Shown one piece after another: positions 34,075-45,455 of a stretch of DNA of 64,000 bases. Location of the stretch: NCBI GenBank assembly GCA_022315425.1, contig JAIUPT010000034.1, positions 62,001 through 126,000 of the forward strand, given 5' to 3'. Under the pieces are notes generated by a model. That model saw only the letters and a list, made by a program, of their open reading frames with translations. It did no database searches and had not been told where the DNA came from. The first letter of the stretch is position 1. Each line of letters begins with the position of its first letter. The position numbers were made by a program, and so were the translations under genes. This DNA is from Pseudevernia furfuracea (taxonomy: Eukaryota; Ascomycota; Lecanoromycetes; Lecanorales; Parmeliaceae).

Positions 34075-34947
34075 TTAGTCCTCGCGTAGCCCATGTCCTT
34101 CCCGTAACCATGCATCCTTCACCGCCTTCTCCACCTCCTCACACCTGTCCCCCGCCCAAGGACTCGTCCGGAACACAATCTCAACCGCCACCTCCTTGAT
34201 CCGTCCGACGCCCATCATAGCTCGCACCCACTCTGCCTCGACCCCAACCTCTTCCCTGCGGCCCATATACTCCATCCTGAGCTCCAACCTCTTCAGTCCC
34301 GACATCTGCGTTGCCACGATCTCCCAGAACGTAGACCAAGTCCGCCAATCATAGGGCGCAGCTGCAGAGCCAACAAAGTGTTGTGGATCACTGTAGTAGA
34401 CCCAACGCACGGACAGATCTCGGATATCAGCGAAGCGCCGCGGGTGCAGTAGCGGTGGGTCGGCCCAGTGTATCAGGACGCCGAGGTCGGAGACGAAGAA
34501 GGTGTTGGAAGTGTAGAGGAGGCGGATGGCATCGCGGTAGATGGAGCGGCAGGTGAGGAGGAGCGGAAGGCCCGTGGTCGAGAACTGGTTCGGGGACAGG
34601 AACGGGTGGGTTTCGGATACGCCGTGGAATAAAGGCGGAGGTGGGCAGGAGGTGGACAGTCTCAAGTGGGCTACTCTGCAGTGTTTGTGTCGGAGGTTGA
34701 GGATGTTGCCCCCGAGCGCGAGTTCGTAAATGTGTATGCGCAGTTCGAAGGGGAGACGGAGGAGCGGCGACAAGGGCGCCGGAGCTGGGGTGTAGGTGCT
34801 GCTGGAGGATTGCGCATGATGGGCTTGATCCACCAGCGAGTTCTGGGTGAGGTTGATGCGCTGTGAAGGTAGTGGGCTGACTTTGTCATGATTGCGGCGA
34901 TGGAGAAGGCTGGTGAGAGAATTCAACAGTGCGTCGTACCAAGCCAT
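34075..34947 (-). CDS. DUF7730-like (LPFELRxxIYE) protein
   Basis: Single-exon, 290-aa product; I start at the ATG at 34947 (MAWYDALLNSLTSLL), as codons before it are not ATG. After a disordered Ser/Pro stretch comes the family opening LLRLPFELRIHIYELALGG, followed by GLPLLLTCRSIYRDAIRLLYTSNTFFV, the second conserved block of DUF7730-like proteins, which resembles a degenerate F-box. The remainder is mixed alpha/beta (LKRLELRMEY, IKEVAVEIVFRTS). The family is large in ascomycetes and has no established function. It is an intact relative of the broken copy at 18.2-19.0 kb. Confidence 0.82.
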   Translation of the reverse strand: MAWYDALLNSLTSLLHRRNHDKVSPLPSQRINLTQNSLVDQAHHAQSSSSTYTPAPAPLSPLLRLPFELRIHIYELALGGNILNLRHKHCRVAHLRLSTSCPPPPLFHGVSETHPFLSPNQFSTTGLPLLLTCRSIYRDAIRLLYTSNTFFVSDLGVLIHWADPPLLHPRRFADIRDLSVRWVYYSDPQHFVGSAAAPYDWRTWSTFWEIVATQMSGLKRLELRMEYMGRREEVGVEAEWVRAMMGVGRIKEVAVEIVFRTSPWAGDRCEEVEKAVKDAWLREGHGLRED

Positions 34948-35870
34948 AGTGGTACTCAATAGCTCTGTTCAAGTAATCGCTGGAGGACTTGAGATCTTGT
35001 GCCAAGTCATTTAGGGCTGGGTATTCTCCACGCCTAGCATTTCCATGGTGATACTACTCTACATCCTCTAGAGTATTGCGTATAAACTCGATTCTTTCCA
35101 CGACTTTATCGGAGAAGGATGGCACAGGTTGAGTGGGCAGATACCCTAGCGGAGCGAGTCCCGCAATGGAGTCTCGAAATTATGTCGCTTGCAAACCCAA
35201 AGCGCGCAAGGCACATGTGGTGCATGGTATTGATGGCGAGCTTGTACAATCTTGTAATCTTGAGGGGGTGGCTCGTGGATGGACTCAGTCTTTTGCCTTG
35301 TGAAGTGGGCTCGAGGTGGAAAGACTGTTTGTACGTGAGAAGGGTTTAGGATTTGCTTCGGGCAGTTTTCGTCGTATAATGACTGATCCAGTAGTAAGAA
35401 AATTGGGTACTGGGTCCAGCGAAACGCTGAGACACTAGGATGGCGCAAAATGCGATCGGTGCAAAAGGTCATCATTCGGCATCTACTATGCGCAATCAAG
35501 AATCGTCCAACGAGAAAAGGAGTACCGATAATACGAAGAGTTGATTCAAGCCTATAGAAGTTCGATGTTTCATACGAGAACGACGGGTCTTTTCATTGAG
35601 CGTAGCTGTACGCTAAAAAATCGAACGATATCGAAGACACTTGTTTGCAGATAGACATGCCCTCTCATTCAGCGCAGTAGCTCAATAGTACACAGCAGGG
35701 GGGCACACAAACCCACAGACTCTCTCTGTTTTCTTTGCTTTTAACCAGTCTTTCACTCAGCGCCCTCCACTCCACATACACGACACCGCCTTCATTGGAG
35801 AACCCAAAACGAACTCGTTAGCCCCTGGGGCCCCATACAAATTTTCGTCCAACGATAACTAGCTTTGGCA
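34948..35870. other. Intergenic, no gene recognised
   Basis: Contains only short frames, including 35119-35349 on the forward strand (MAQVEWADTLAERVPQWSL), which has no known domain. Probably promoter of the DUF7730-like gene plus unassigned sequence. Confidence 0.4.
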
Positions 35871-36591
35871 TCATCCCCTGCTGGATGGCTGCGGCAGCGC
35901 CTCGAAAGTCGCACGGAAACTCATTCGCAACGTATACGTACCCTTTCCGTCTCCAGTCGTCGCAGTGGTCTTAAGTCTCGTCGGGTACAGCCCCACACTG
36001 GATTTCTGATTCTTACATTCGGGGCCTTCAGACTCCGCAAACAGCTGAAGCTGGGAAGCATCTATGGTGGCCGCACCGAAGAGGCTGAGATCTAAGCGAT
36101 TGTCTGTTGTAATGACGAAGGAAAATTTGCTAGAGTTGCCAGAAACATTGCAGGTCCCTGTAAAGCGGTTGGAGGCTTGCTGTCGGGCTTCGTCTTCTAC
36201 TTCCGGCAGAACGGTATCGATGAGTGAATTCCTGAGTGTCGTCTTTTTCTGATGGGCTCTAGTACTAGCTACCAGGGCTGTGAGGCCGATGTTGTGATCC
36301 GGCGAGAGTATCAAACTGGTACTGTACAACCCGATGTCACCGTCTTTATGTTGTCGTGTAAAGATCTGTGATACGATGGTTAGGATCTTCCACGCGAATA
36401 TCTTTCAAGGATGTCCGACCGACTGTTAAGGGCCTTAAACACCGTCGAGTTTGAGCCGAGGACAGAAGGCTGCTTGTACGTAGAGAGTGGCCAGCGCAGG
36501 CGAAAACGTAGGTACTTGTAGTTATTGAGACGGCTCTGCGATAGAAGTCGAAAAGAGCTCGCTCTTTCCCGGATACTTGATATGATTCCAT
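35871..36591 (-). pseudogene. 3' remnant of a beta-lactamase-like (serine hydrolase) gene
   Basis: Reading right to left, one frame gives HRITDLYT; a one-base frameshift near 36340 then leads to KDGDIGLYSTSLILSPDHNIGLTALVAS and, further on, RFTGTCNVSGNSSKFSF to a stop at 35871. These match the C-terminal part of fungal beta-lactamase/transpeptidase-like proteins (family pattern 'DLYTKSGDIGLYSS...L.PDHDIG...VA'). The catalytic SxxK and YxN regions would lie upstream and are not found: sequence above 36591 shows no further similarity. It is therefore a 5'-truncated, frameshifted fragment. Confidence 0.65.
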
Positions 36592-37006
36592 CTCTTTATT
36601 ATCTGCCCTTCAGCTGTATAACAACGAGGCAGGTGAAACGTTTTTTTGAGACGAGGAAGGGGATTCATAGAGACCACATTCTTAATGGAAAGGGTTTCGT
36701 GTGGGAGCCCTGTTAGAGCTTTTCTTTGAACATCTCAGAAGGCGCTCTCAGGTCGTAAAATCCCATCCTCAGAGTACCATATACATATGCATTCTAGAAT
36801 CTGCCGTTCAGACAGAGAAGCAGCTTGGCACTAGGCGGCGCGAGGCAGGTACAGCTCGTCAAGGCCCCGTGCAGGACGTTAGTCCCTAGTGCTAAAAGTC
36901 GCCAAAGCAATATATCTATACTACATATTCCATCAAACGAAAGCGCCAAGCAGACTGATACTGTCTTGATGCATCCGATACGACCATTTATCTTGTCTTG
37001 AAAAGA
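36592..37006. other. Intergenic, no gene recognised
   Basis: About 400 bp between the beta-lactamase-like remnant and the DUF6601 gene; no gene, repeat or RNA seen. Confidence 0.45.
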
Positions 37007-38176
37007 TCAGTGCTTGAAATTTCCAATCGCCGAATGATCCCATGTCTTTTTTGCTTTCAGCGCGTACCTCAAGTTGAATATGATCAATATGAGAACAAGT
37101 GTGAAAAGTGCCATAACAGCGATCAAAGGACTGATAATCGAGAACACGGTGAAACCGTAAGATGCTCGTTGAAACGCAGCACTATGACCCAGCCGATCCG
37201 TCGCAAGTCCGACCTGCATCGCCGTCAAAACGAGGACCGTGTAGATTGTTGCTGAGGCGAGCCATGCGAAGTTCCTCTCGACGAAGGATCCATAATCACG
37301 GTATCCGTACATGAAGCCACGGAAGAAGATAGTTGGGGTTCTTGTCTGAGAGCACAATCGGTAGATCCAGTTGATACGGCTGATTCGGAGCTCGCCTCGC
37401 CTATACCGAATGTTGATGTTTGCCAAAGTTTGGTAGTCAACTTTCTTCATCACAGCACTGGCAAAAGACACCCATTGCTCCCAGCTGATTGATCGCGAGA
37501 TCAGGCCTCGCTCGTGAGCGATGCACAGGTCGCTCTTACGGCTAATGAGCCAGATATAGGACAATAAAAAGCCACAAGCTTCCTCGAAAAGCTCCCTCTT
37601 TGTACATATGTAGTCTTTCCACATGTTGTGACACAGAATGAAATCAGGGAGTGGCTTAATAAAAATGTGAGAACCTTCCCACAGCATGTGATAGTCAGCT
37701 TGTTCGGTGACGATGATCTCTCGGCCAAGGAAAATTTGCTGGTGTAGCGCGCGAGTGGGCCGCTCCAGGCCTGCCAACCATAGGTGTTTGTCGATCTTGT
37801 TGAGCTGTGAAACATCGACCTCATATGCAAAATATGACATCAGGCTTGCAGGTAAAGCACTGTCAATTCGTAACAGCTCTTGTTTTGATGAGAGATAAGA
37901 CGCGGGCAAGGTCAGGTATGCAAGGCCTGTGCTTTGATCGATGCCGTCCTGCTGATGAAGGACCCTAGGTTCCTGGGTTTTATCATGAAACAATCCATCC
38001 TCTTCGGTAAACGGCGCATCCAATGCAGCGATGGGCAGGAGACCGATGATGTGACCGGCAGACGCCAGATACTCCTAATTTACAGACGATTTAGTATCGC
38101 ATTGCATCGCATGGTAGAACGTCTGAAAATTCACAGAGCTTACATTTGATGGCCTATCGTTTCGCGCCATTTGCAT
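37007..38176 (-). CDS. DUF6601 family membrane protein
   Basis: Two exons (38176-38144, 38074-37007) give 366 aa. The first encodes MQMARNDRPSN, and the 69-bp intron has donor GTAAGC and acceptor TTAG. Conserved blocks of the fungal DUF6601 family are clear: VDVSQLNKIDKHLWLAGLERP, REIIVTEQADYHMLWEG, IFIKPLPDFIL, GELRISRINWIYRL and YGSFVERNFAWLASATIY. Two membrane segments lie at the C-terminus: WLASATIYTVLVLTAMQVGLA and, after GHSAAFQRASYGFTVF, a stretch of about 25 hydrophobic residues, followed by a short basic tail (KAKKTWDH). Function of the family is unknown. The long N-terminal part is probably on one side of a membrane. Confidence 0.87.
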
Positions 38177-39598
38177 CTTCCCTCGACTTGAGCAGAAGGC
38201 CAGCTAACAGAAATATTTTCCGTGTCTCGGAGCAGCCAAATCCCGGAGCTCAAACTGTGAGAGTTGCTAGCATCTCCAATGGCGAAGATCGAAATCAATA
38301 AAGTTTCACTGCACGCTGGTAGCTCAAATGTCAGCGGGGACCTCTAATAAAGTATTGCGACAGCTTGCCGCGCCTCAATATCGCAGCTGCTATCTTCAGC
38401 TTTTGCAATCTCGGCACGTTGTGACCAGAATCTGCATTTTCCTCTGTACCGTTGTACTCGCGGGAGCCTTGGGCAAGCCCCTGCGGGCTGGGCTGTGGCG
38501 CTTACTGATCTGACGGGCGTGCCGCCCGTGAGCTGCAGGCTTCCGTCGCGGAAACTGTTTCGCTGTGTAAAGCAGTGTTACCCTCCATAGCACAGCACAG
38601 CGGCCAGGGCTCATCCAGTCGTCATGTCCTTTTGACAATTAGGCCCACGTTTTGAGAGACTGGGTCGGTTGAAAAAGCAAGAAAGTGGAAGGTGTACTCA
38701 TCATCTCCGTCTCGTGCGCCATTTTTCGGCTACAAAATGTTTTCCTAGCACTACTCTACTTCACGCTTCCATCAACATCGAACTGCCACTCACGCATACC
38801 CTCTCCCTTCGCAGGGTCTTACCGCGTATTCAGTGCCTCTTTACAGAATAAGGTTTTTCTCGGATTCTTTTGACCCAGCTGTACTTCATTATTCGCAATG
38901 TCGCAGCAGACGCTTTGGGGAGTTGATGAGCAAGCACGAAAGAGTGAAGCGCTTGGCAGGATCGAACCATACTTCAACAACCCCCACAAACAAAAATGTT
39001 TTCTTTGGGCATTTCGGTCCAGAAGTAGTCTGCATAAATGGCTCCCAGATGCGCCCCCCGGTCTAGCAAGATTGATCCTTAAAAAAATATCACAAACTAT
39101 TTCGCCAGGAGTTCGTCCCCCTCGGTGGGAATTACACGCCGCCTCTCGCTGCAAGATTGCAAAGTAAGGTTATTGGGACAAGCAAGGACATTATTCAGCG
39201 AAAAAAAAGAACAAGAGCGAAACGATCTCGGTTCCCAAACTTGGTTCTCCCGCCATCAGGCGACTGGCGGTCTTTTTCATTGGACCTTCATTGTGCACGG
39301 CCTCGTTGAGAACTCTTTTACCAAGTATGAGCTCTGCAAGCTCCGGGGCAGTGATAGCCTCATGTTTTGTCGATTTGGTTCATTTGTCACGTGCGAATTA
39401 AGGACACTAACTGTGAGCTTGGCGTCGCATTTTATTCATATCTACATACGCCCTCCATTTGACTTTACCGCTTGATATATGCTCTCAGTCTGGCACGCGT
39501 AGGACGGTTTCGGGCTGCCCAAGACGCTCGATAATTCTAGGCTGTGGCTAGATTCGATGGGTCTCACGTCTGGCAGGGTCCCAGCCTCGATACCTTGT
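38177..39598. other. Intergenic, no gene recognised
   Basis: 1.4 kb between the HEVLH gene's 3' end and the DUF6601 promoter. Overlapping short frames on both strands have no domain or signal peptide. Confidence 0.45.
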
Positions 39599-40759
39599 CT
39601 AAAGGAACCAACACCATATTGTAGCCAAAAACCCTTTGAAAGATTCGTAGCACACCCTTGGAATATCATTGCTCTCTGGAAGGATAAAGGCTCGGCCAGT
39701 CGTAGTCAGGGCGGAGGTAGTGACGGGCATGCTATTCGGGCACGCCAAGGACCAGTACGCGTGCTATGGAATGAAAGTGAGTGCTCTCATCCTACGTCGG
39801 TTGCTCTAGGATTTGTCACTTACGAGAAAGAACCAGACATAGTTCTCATTGTTGATAAGGGCTTTACCATAGTCACCATCACGAAGCTCTCTTGCTTGAA
39901 ATGGTCCATACGCTTTGGTACCGCCACAGAAGTTACCGGCTTGATCATCAATCATCTCGTCCTCCTGCAGGACCTTGCCCCATGCCAACTGGCCCACGTT
40001 ATAGAAATGGCTGTATGGCAAATTTAGTAAAAGCCCCATTTTTCTTCGTCTATTCACCACTCACAGTACTTCATGGAAAAGGAGTCCCCCAAGGAATTGC
40101 ATCCTATAATCTACCTTTGAACCGATCTTGCTGCAGTCGGCGGGATAGTCGGACAGAAATCTCCGATTTCTTAGTACCTGCCATCCGAAGTCGTAAATTA
40201 CGATCTTTGGATCTAGCGCCCTAGGAGCATAATTGAATGTTTCAGCAAGCCTCGTAGGGTAACCACGCTCTCTCAAGAGAACAATCTCGCTGAGATCCGT
40301 GGGTCGAAAACCCTGCAGATTCCGGGGCATGTCGGTAATCCCTCCATCTTGAGCCATCCGCAGAATCGTGTACGCAACTTGCTGGACCTTGGCGACATGA
40401 AAAGGATGGAAATAGGTCTCGAAGATGTTAGGATCGACTCGAGCCCAGTTGTTATATACATAGCCGACGAAATTTATCATGTCTTGAAAGGCGTGATTCA
40501 AATCGGCGTTTTCCGTATTGGTTCGATACGAAATTCTCATGGCACCTCTTTTCTCAAGCTTAGTATAGTACTCCGGCTCATCAATCTCGTTGAGATCTTC
40601 AAGATCATAGCGCTCGTGAAAGTGGTCGAATGCAACAGGCGATGGACCATTTTCATGACCTGATGGGTCTGGATACGAGTCATGCGACAAGGAGGATGGA
40701 GCCAAGCTCAAGATAAGCAAAGCAGAAGCTAGGGATCGAATAGCTAGAGAAGGTCTCAT
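39599..40759 (-). CDS. Secreted protein with HEVLH zinc-metalloprotease-like motif
   Basis: Three exons (40759-40065, 40010-39824, 39763-39599) give 348 aa in frame. The start is MRPSLAIRSLASALLILSLAPSSLS, a clear signal peptide, followed by an acidic possible propeptide ending LEKRGAM, whose KR may be a Kex2-type site. The first splice creates GGLLFHEVLHFYNVGQLAWG: HEVLH (229-233) fits the HExxH zinc motif, and the intron lies just before its second His. This resembles fungal deuterolysin-like (M35-type) or similar secreted proteins, but the downstream GTxxD of aspzincins is not obvious; a possible third ligand lies in the Asp/Glu-rich stretch after the motif (QEDEMIDDQAGNFCGG, then INNENYVWFFL). 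Enzyme activity is an inference from the motif and secretion. Confidence 0.75.
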
Positions 40760-42677
40760 AATGGGAACTGATTTGTCGCAGGACAACTTGTGAGTAGTGG
40801 CAGCTCACGAGAAATACATGTGAGAAAGCAAAGGTGCAATGAAGTTGAGGTGTAAACAATCGCCAACTCAACAACAAAGAACCAGCACGGAAGCTTTGAT
40901 CGGCCCAATCCTTTTCTTTGGGGAAAGTTTGGATACTGCAGAGGAGAGTCGCCGCATATGGTGAAGGATAAGATGAGCTCAACCAATTCGAACGCAGAGC
41001 CAGGCCTTGGATGCAACGGTCGATGCATCTATTCACGCTTTGGTAGCAATTGCAAATACGCTTTGTTGAATCCTGTCCCGATCCGGGCTGCTAGTCTGTT
41101 GGAATGGCATGAAGCGACAGTCTGTCAAGGGGCAACTGACAGGATAACCGAAGATAGGCTCCCGGATTTCATGTTGGATTGAGACCTCCTATATCGCCGA
41201 GCCTATCTCCTATCTCCTATCTCCTAAGGGGACACTAATTTTCGATTTTGAAGCCGAGAAAGAACGGGCCATGCCCGTGCCGCCAGGGCACAAATACAAC
41301 AGTTGGCTCCCCGTTTCAAAATTAAGGTCAGCCATCAATGAGAGCGAGCGAAGCCAGAGAATTTATCAGCGGCGAATTGCTTGATCATATCTTGCTCGTT
41401 GAGTTCTAAAAATGATGAAGAACAATCAATACGCTGACAATCTTGTGACTAAAGCCTTTGATTGTTGAGTTATAAAAGTTGACAGAAAACACAGTTTAAG
41501 TATGATGGTCCGGGCCTTCGTTGAACTCTCTTTTAGACAGGACGAGATTAGATCCGAGAATTTCGCCGGGAGACATGCTACACCACTATGATGCTAACCG
41601 CCATTCCCCACGCTATGTACTCGATTCTGTCAATAGACTCAATACCACTCGTATCGGCATCACCCTTGACCCACGCTAGAATCAAGTGGCGCTGCATAAA
41701 TACAGATATCTCAAACTCTCACGAATTGGTGCGTGAAACATTTGTCGTCTCCAATGAGCATGACGCGCATAGACCTTTTCTCTCGGCTTAATATGCCTCA
41801 GTTGACTTGCCATACCTGCACCTGGTGTAAGGGCGAAACCTCCACTGAAGCACCGTCGCAGAGTCAAATACGCCAAAAAGACATAGCCTATCAGGACGGG
41901 TCCATCCGGCATAGGTTGTACGTCTATCTAGCCCCCTTATTGTCGAGTTACGGAGCTTTGTATTAATTCACGTCTAAGTAAGCTATCACTAACACATACA
42001 ACGACAAGTTCAGACCAAACGCACACAATCTACTACCACTCTCTTATCAGTCACACAGTCGCCAGGCTCACTTGAGCCGGTGATGGCGTGGCACTCGCCC
42101 TACTGTTGGGTAAATTAATAAGATTCTTATTTCACCTATGTGAATCTCTTGCGTCTCCAATGGCCATCTTTGTCCTGTTATCATCGACTTATCGAGCTTT
42201 ATGTTGTTTCACGCCCCAAGCAAGTTGCCACTGAAACTTACAACAACGGGCTCAGACCAAACACAACTACCTACAACCGCTCCCTTATTATGCTGGCGCC
42301 GGGCTGACTCGAGCCGGTGACGGTGTAGCACCGGCACTACTCTTCGATAAGTTACGAGATTGCCATTCATAATAACTTCTTATTGAAAACGAGTATCACT
42401 TTGTTGTATATTGACCGAGCGCCTCTTAAGTTTCACGTCTGTGTTGGTGTGATAAGGGCCAATTTAGCGGTGGAGATGCGATTCCAATTCGGCTTCCAGG
42501 TCCGCTTCGGATCCTTAGATATGGGCAGTTGCCACTCGAACGATGTTCGATAACCATGAGGGGTCATTCCTTCACTATCGGCAACCATTTCGGTGTTATT
42601 ACCATAGCTGCAGCTTTCAGTGACCTGACATCTTCGGCCATCTTCCTTCTCTTTTCCCTTTCCTTTGGCCTTACATC
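40760..42677. other. Intergenic with divergent tandem repeats
   Basis: 1.9 kb between two divergently transcribed secreted-protein genes. It holds a 237-bp-period repeat (listed separately) and CTATCTC units at 41196-41226. No gene is supported. Confidence 0.5.
41936..42362. repeat. Divergent tandem repeat, period about 237 bp
   Basis: GAGCCGGTGATGGCGTGGCAC-like sequence at 42074 recurs at 42311 as GAGCCGGTGACGGTGTAGCA. Earlier in each unit ACAACGACAAGTTCAGACCA pairs with ACAACGGGCTCAGACCA, and both units open with a CGA-CTTATCGAGCTTT/GTCGAGTTACGGAGCTTT-type segment. A third, more degenerate copy may start near 41700. Confidence 0.7.
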
Positions 42678-45455
42678 ATGTTCCGACCTCCCCTACGCTT
42701 GCTGCTCTTTCCCCTTCCTTTCCGCGTTCTCGCTCAAACTACCAGAAATAGTGTACCCATTGTCGAAGTAACAGACGCGCGCATCGACCTGCCCAGCACT
42801 GCCAGTGTCTGCTCAACGATCACGACCACGATCGGCAACATTGTCGACTACATACCGGTACCATGCAGCGACGTAGCTCATGCCCCCATATGGTCCGAAG
42901 AAGTAGTTGTCGAAGGGACAACAGCCGAACTTATCATTGCTCCGTCCGGCAATGTTCGATTCGTCTACAAGACTTGGCCTGATGCAAACCCACCGGTTTC
43001 GACTCCTATTAACAGCCAGGCACAACTGTTCACAAATGCTACAGAAAGTTCCACGTCTAGCGTCTTCAACAGAAGTGTATTGTTTTCTTATCTCAATATA
43101 AACTCTAGCTCAGTTGTCACGACGTCTTCGGGAGGGGCTAGCCTAAATTTTCTTACTTCAGCCACCCAAACGAGGCTGTATTTCTTGAATGCAAACTCAA
43201 GCTTCTTCGCCAATAGCACTTCAAAAAGCGCCTGGTCAAGCTACAAGGCTACAAGTTCGGGCTCAGGCACCAGTAACACGTTAATAGGCACCGGGTTAAG
43301 TTACCAAGCTGCAAGTCCGAACTCCGTTGCCGAAAGCACATCGATGCTATTTGATTCAAGTTCGTACAAACTAGACACCACTTCCATTTCCACCAATGTC
43401 ACCTCGAATTATGGTATACTTGGTGTGGTTCCTTTGGTGACGACTCAATCGACGTTACTTAACTCAGCTTCGGATACTCTCACCTCATTGAACGCTACCT
43501 CAGGCTACAGCACCTCTTCAGTGGCAAGACTTGTAACTATAGATCAGGATTATAGTAGTTCTCAGCTAAGTTCAAACTCCAGCGGCTCTCCATCTCCCTT
43601 CTCAGCGGGTGACGCACCATCCACTCCACCGACAGCAGGCACCTCAAGTGCGACAACCAGCACATATAGCATTTTGGCCGCTGTATCTCCGAACACATCA
43701 TCTTTTCCATCAATTCCAACCATAACGCCGCCACCAAAGTCGTCGGCTTCCGCATCCGGTAACTTCACTCCACCCATATCCTCTGACCTCGACGCACTCG
43801 AAACATCAGGTCCTTCAATGATCACATTGAGTACGAGTGGCCAATCCATCTTGTTGATGCGGCAAACCATGCCAGGCTTCGAGAACTTCACCGGCACGAC
43901 GACTGTGACAACGTCAGAGACGACCACCAACTCTGCCGGAGTGGTAGGTTGGGCCACTGGCGCTGTGATCATTGGAACAGAGGGTGTATTTTGGGGACTC
44001 TACCTTGGTTCCCGAGGGACCGGGGGCTTCTGCATTTGGCCTTTTTGTAGTGGCGGAAAAGGCGGCGGTGGGATCTGCATTTGGCCATTTTGCGGAGGAA
44101 CTGGCGGTGGGGGAGGAGGCGGAGATGGAGGAGGAGGGGACGGTGGAGGAGGAGGGGACGGCGAAAACTCGCAACCAGACCAAGACACGCAAGAACAAAA
44201 GACACAGCAAAAGGACGACCCGACATCTACCACCGACCTAACATCAACCTCACCCAAATCGACTACAGCGGCAACCACAGCGTCCGACCCCGCATGCCCC
44301 CTCTTCAGCATCCCCTCGGATTCCCTCACCTTCGACGACAGCCCTACCTGGAATCCCAACGATCCCGAATTCAATGGCGACATTGTCACTGCAGCTTACG
44401 CTATCTGGCAAGTAGATTCCGGGAGTGGATCTGAGATACTTCCGCCTCTGCCAGCCAGCACCGAATACGGAGAAGCAGTACCCATTGGCTTCATACCCAA
44501 CGCCGCGGGCGGTGATGGAAATTCAACGAACGCTTCCATGTCGGCGGCCGCGATCCAGAGCCAGGCATCGATCAACAGCATCGCCTCAGCGCAAATTGCT
44601 GCATCCGTGTCCAGCGTCAGCGCCGCCTCCGCCCTCAGTGTCGCCTCCGCGCAAAGTGCTGCATCCGTGTCTAGCGTCAGCGCCGCCTCCGCCCTCAGCG
44701 CCGCCTCCGCCCTCAGTGCTGCCTCCGCCCTCAGTGCCGCCTCCGCCCTCAGCGCCGCCTCCGCCCTCAGTGTCGCCTCCGCGCAAAGTGCTGCATCCGT
44801 GTCCAGCGTCAGCGCCGCCTCCGCCCTCAGCGCCGCCTCCGCCCTCAGTGCCGCCTCCGCCCTCAGTGCTGCCTCCGCCCTCAGTGCCGCCTCCGCCCTC
44901 AGCGCCGTCTCCATGGCCGCCCTCCCAACCCCAACCCCCAACCTCGCGATCCTAATATTCCGCAATGATAACTGCGACGACGTCGCCTGCTTCAGCACCG
45001 GCTACATCTACGACATTACGCCCTCCTCCCCCACCGTCCCCGTATGCTCCAACCCACACCCCATCCACTCCTTCCCATACCCCAACGACGACTCCGACGA
45101 ATCGCAAAACTACCCCATCGACACCGGGGAATTCACAAGCCACGGGATCTACACCGACTGTGAATACCAGGGCAGCAGCGACTGGATCGGGCTGTTCGGC
45201 TGCGATCAGGTGGAGGCTGTGTTGTGCAGTCTGCCTGTGCCGACGACGGGGCAGGAGACGGGCTGCACAAGTAGTCATGATTTGGATGCGGATGACTGGG
45301 TGCCGATTGTTTATTGCGAGGTGAGTTACTTTGCTACGCGCACGTGGTCTCGTTGTCGATGCTGACCCTTTCTTTTCCTTTTGGCTTGCAAGTGGGTTGG
45401 CACCAGTGCGCGTCGGATCAAACGGCGGTTTCCGCGCGCACCTGGATCGAGGTAA
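42678..45455 (+). CDS. Large secreted low-complexity protein with CIWPFC pair and Ala/Ser repeats
   Basis: Exon 1 (42678-45320, 881 codons) plus a probable short exon 2 (45393-45455) gives about 901 aa; without splicing the frame would stop at 45365. Signal peptide: MFRPPLRLLLFPLPFRVLAQ. Residues 30-100 look folded (VCSTITTTIGNIVDYIPVPC). Then comes a long Ser/Thr/Asn-rich region with many N-x-S/T sites, as in wall-associated glycoproteins. A central segment has two copies of CIWPFC separated by a Gly-rich spacer, then a Gly/Asp run. Next is a folded-looking Cys-containing stretch (ACPLFSIPSDSLTF), then about 17 copies of a 6-aa SAASAL-type repeat (44581-44910), and a Cys-rich C-terminal domain (DNCDDVACFSTGYIYDI, GLFGCDQVEAVLC). 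I do not know the family; an extracellular or wall role is likely. The exon 2 acceptor is uncertain. Confidence 0.75.
44581..44910. repeat. 18-bp coding minisatellite (SAASAL repeat)
   Basis: GCCGCCTCCGCCCTCAGT-like 18-bp units are repeated about 17 times within the secreted-protein gene. Variants (ASAQ, ASVSSV) recur as a higher-order block. All copy changes are multiples of 18 bp, so the frame is preserved. Confidence 0.92.

Noticed and set aside
44396..44998. 200-aa reverse-strand frame rich in ALRAEA
   Set aside because: Mirror translation of the 18-bp coding repeat; an 18-bp unit keeps all frames open.
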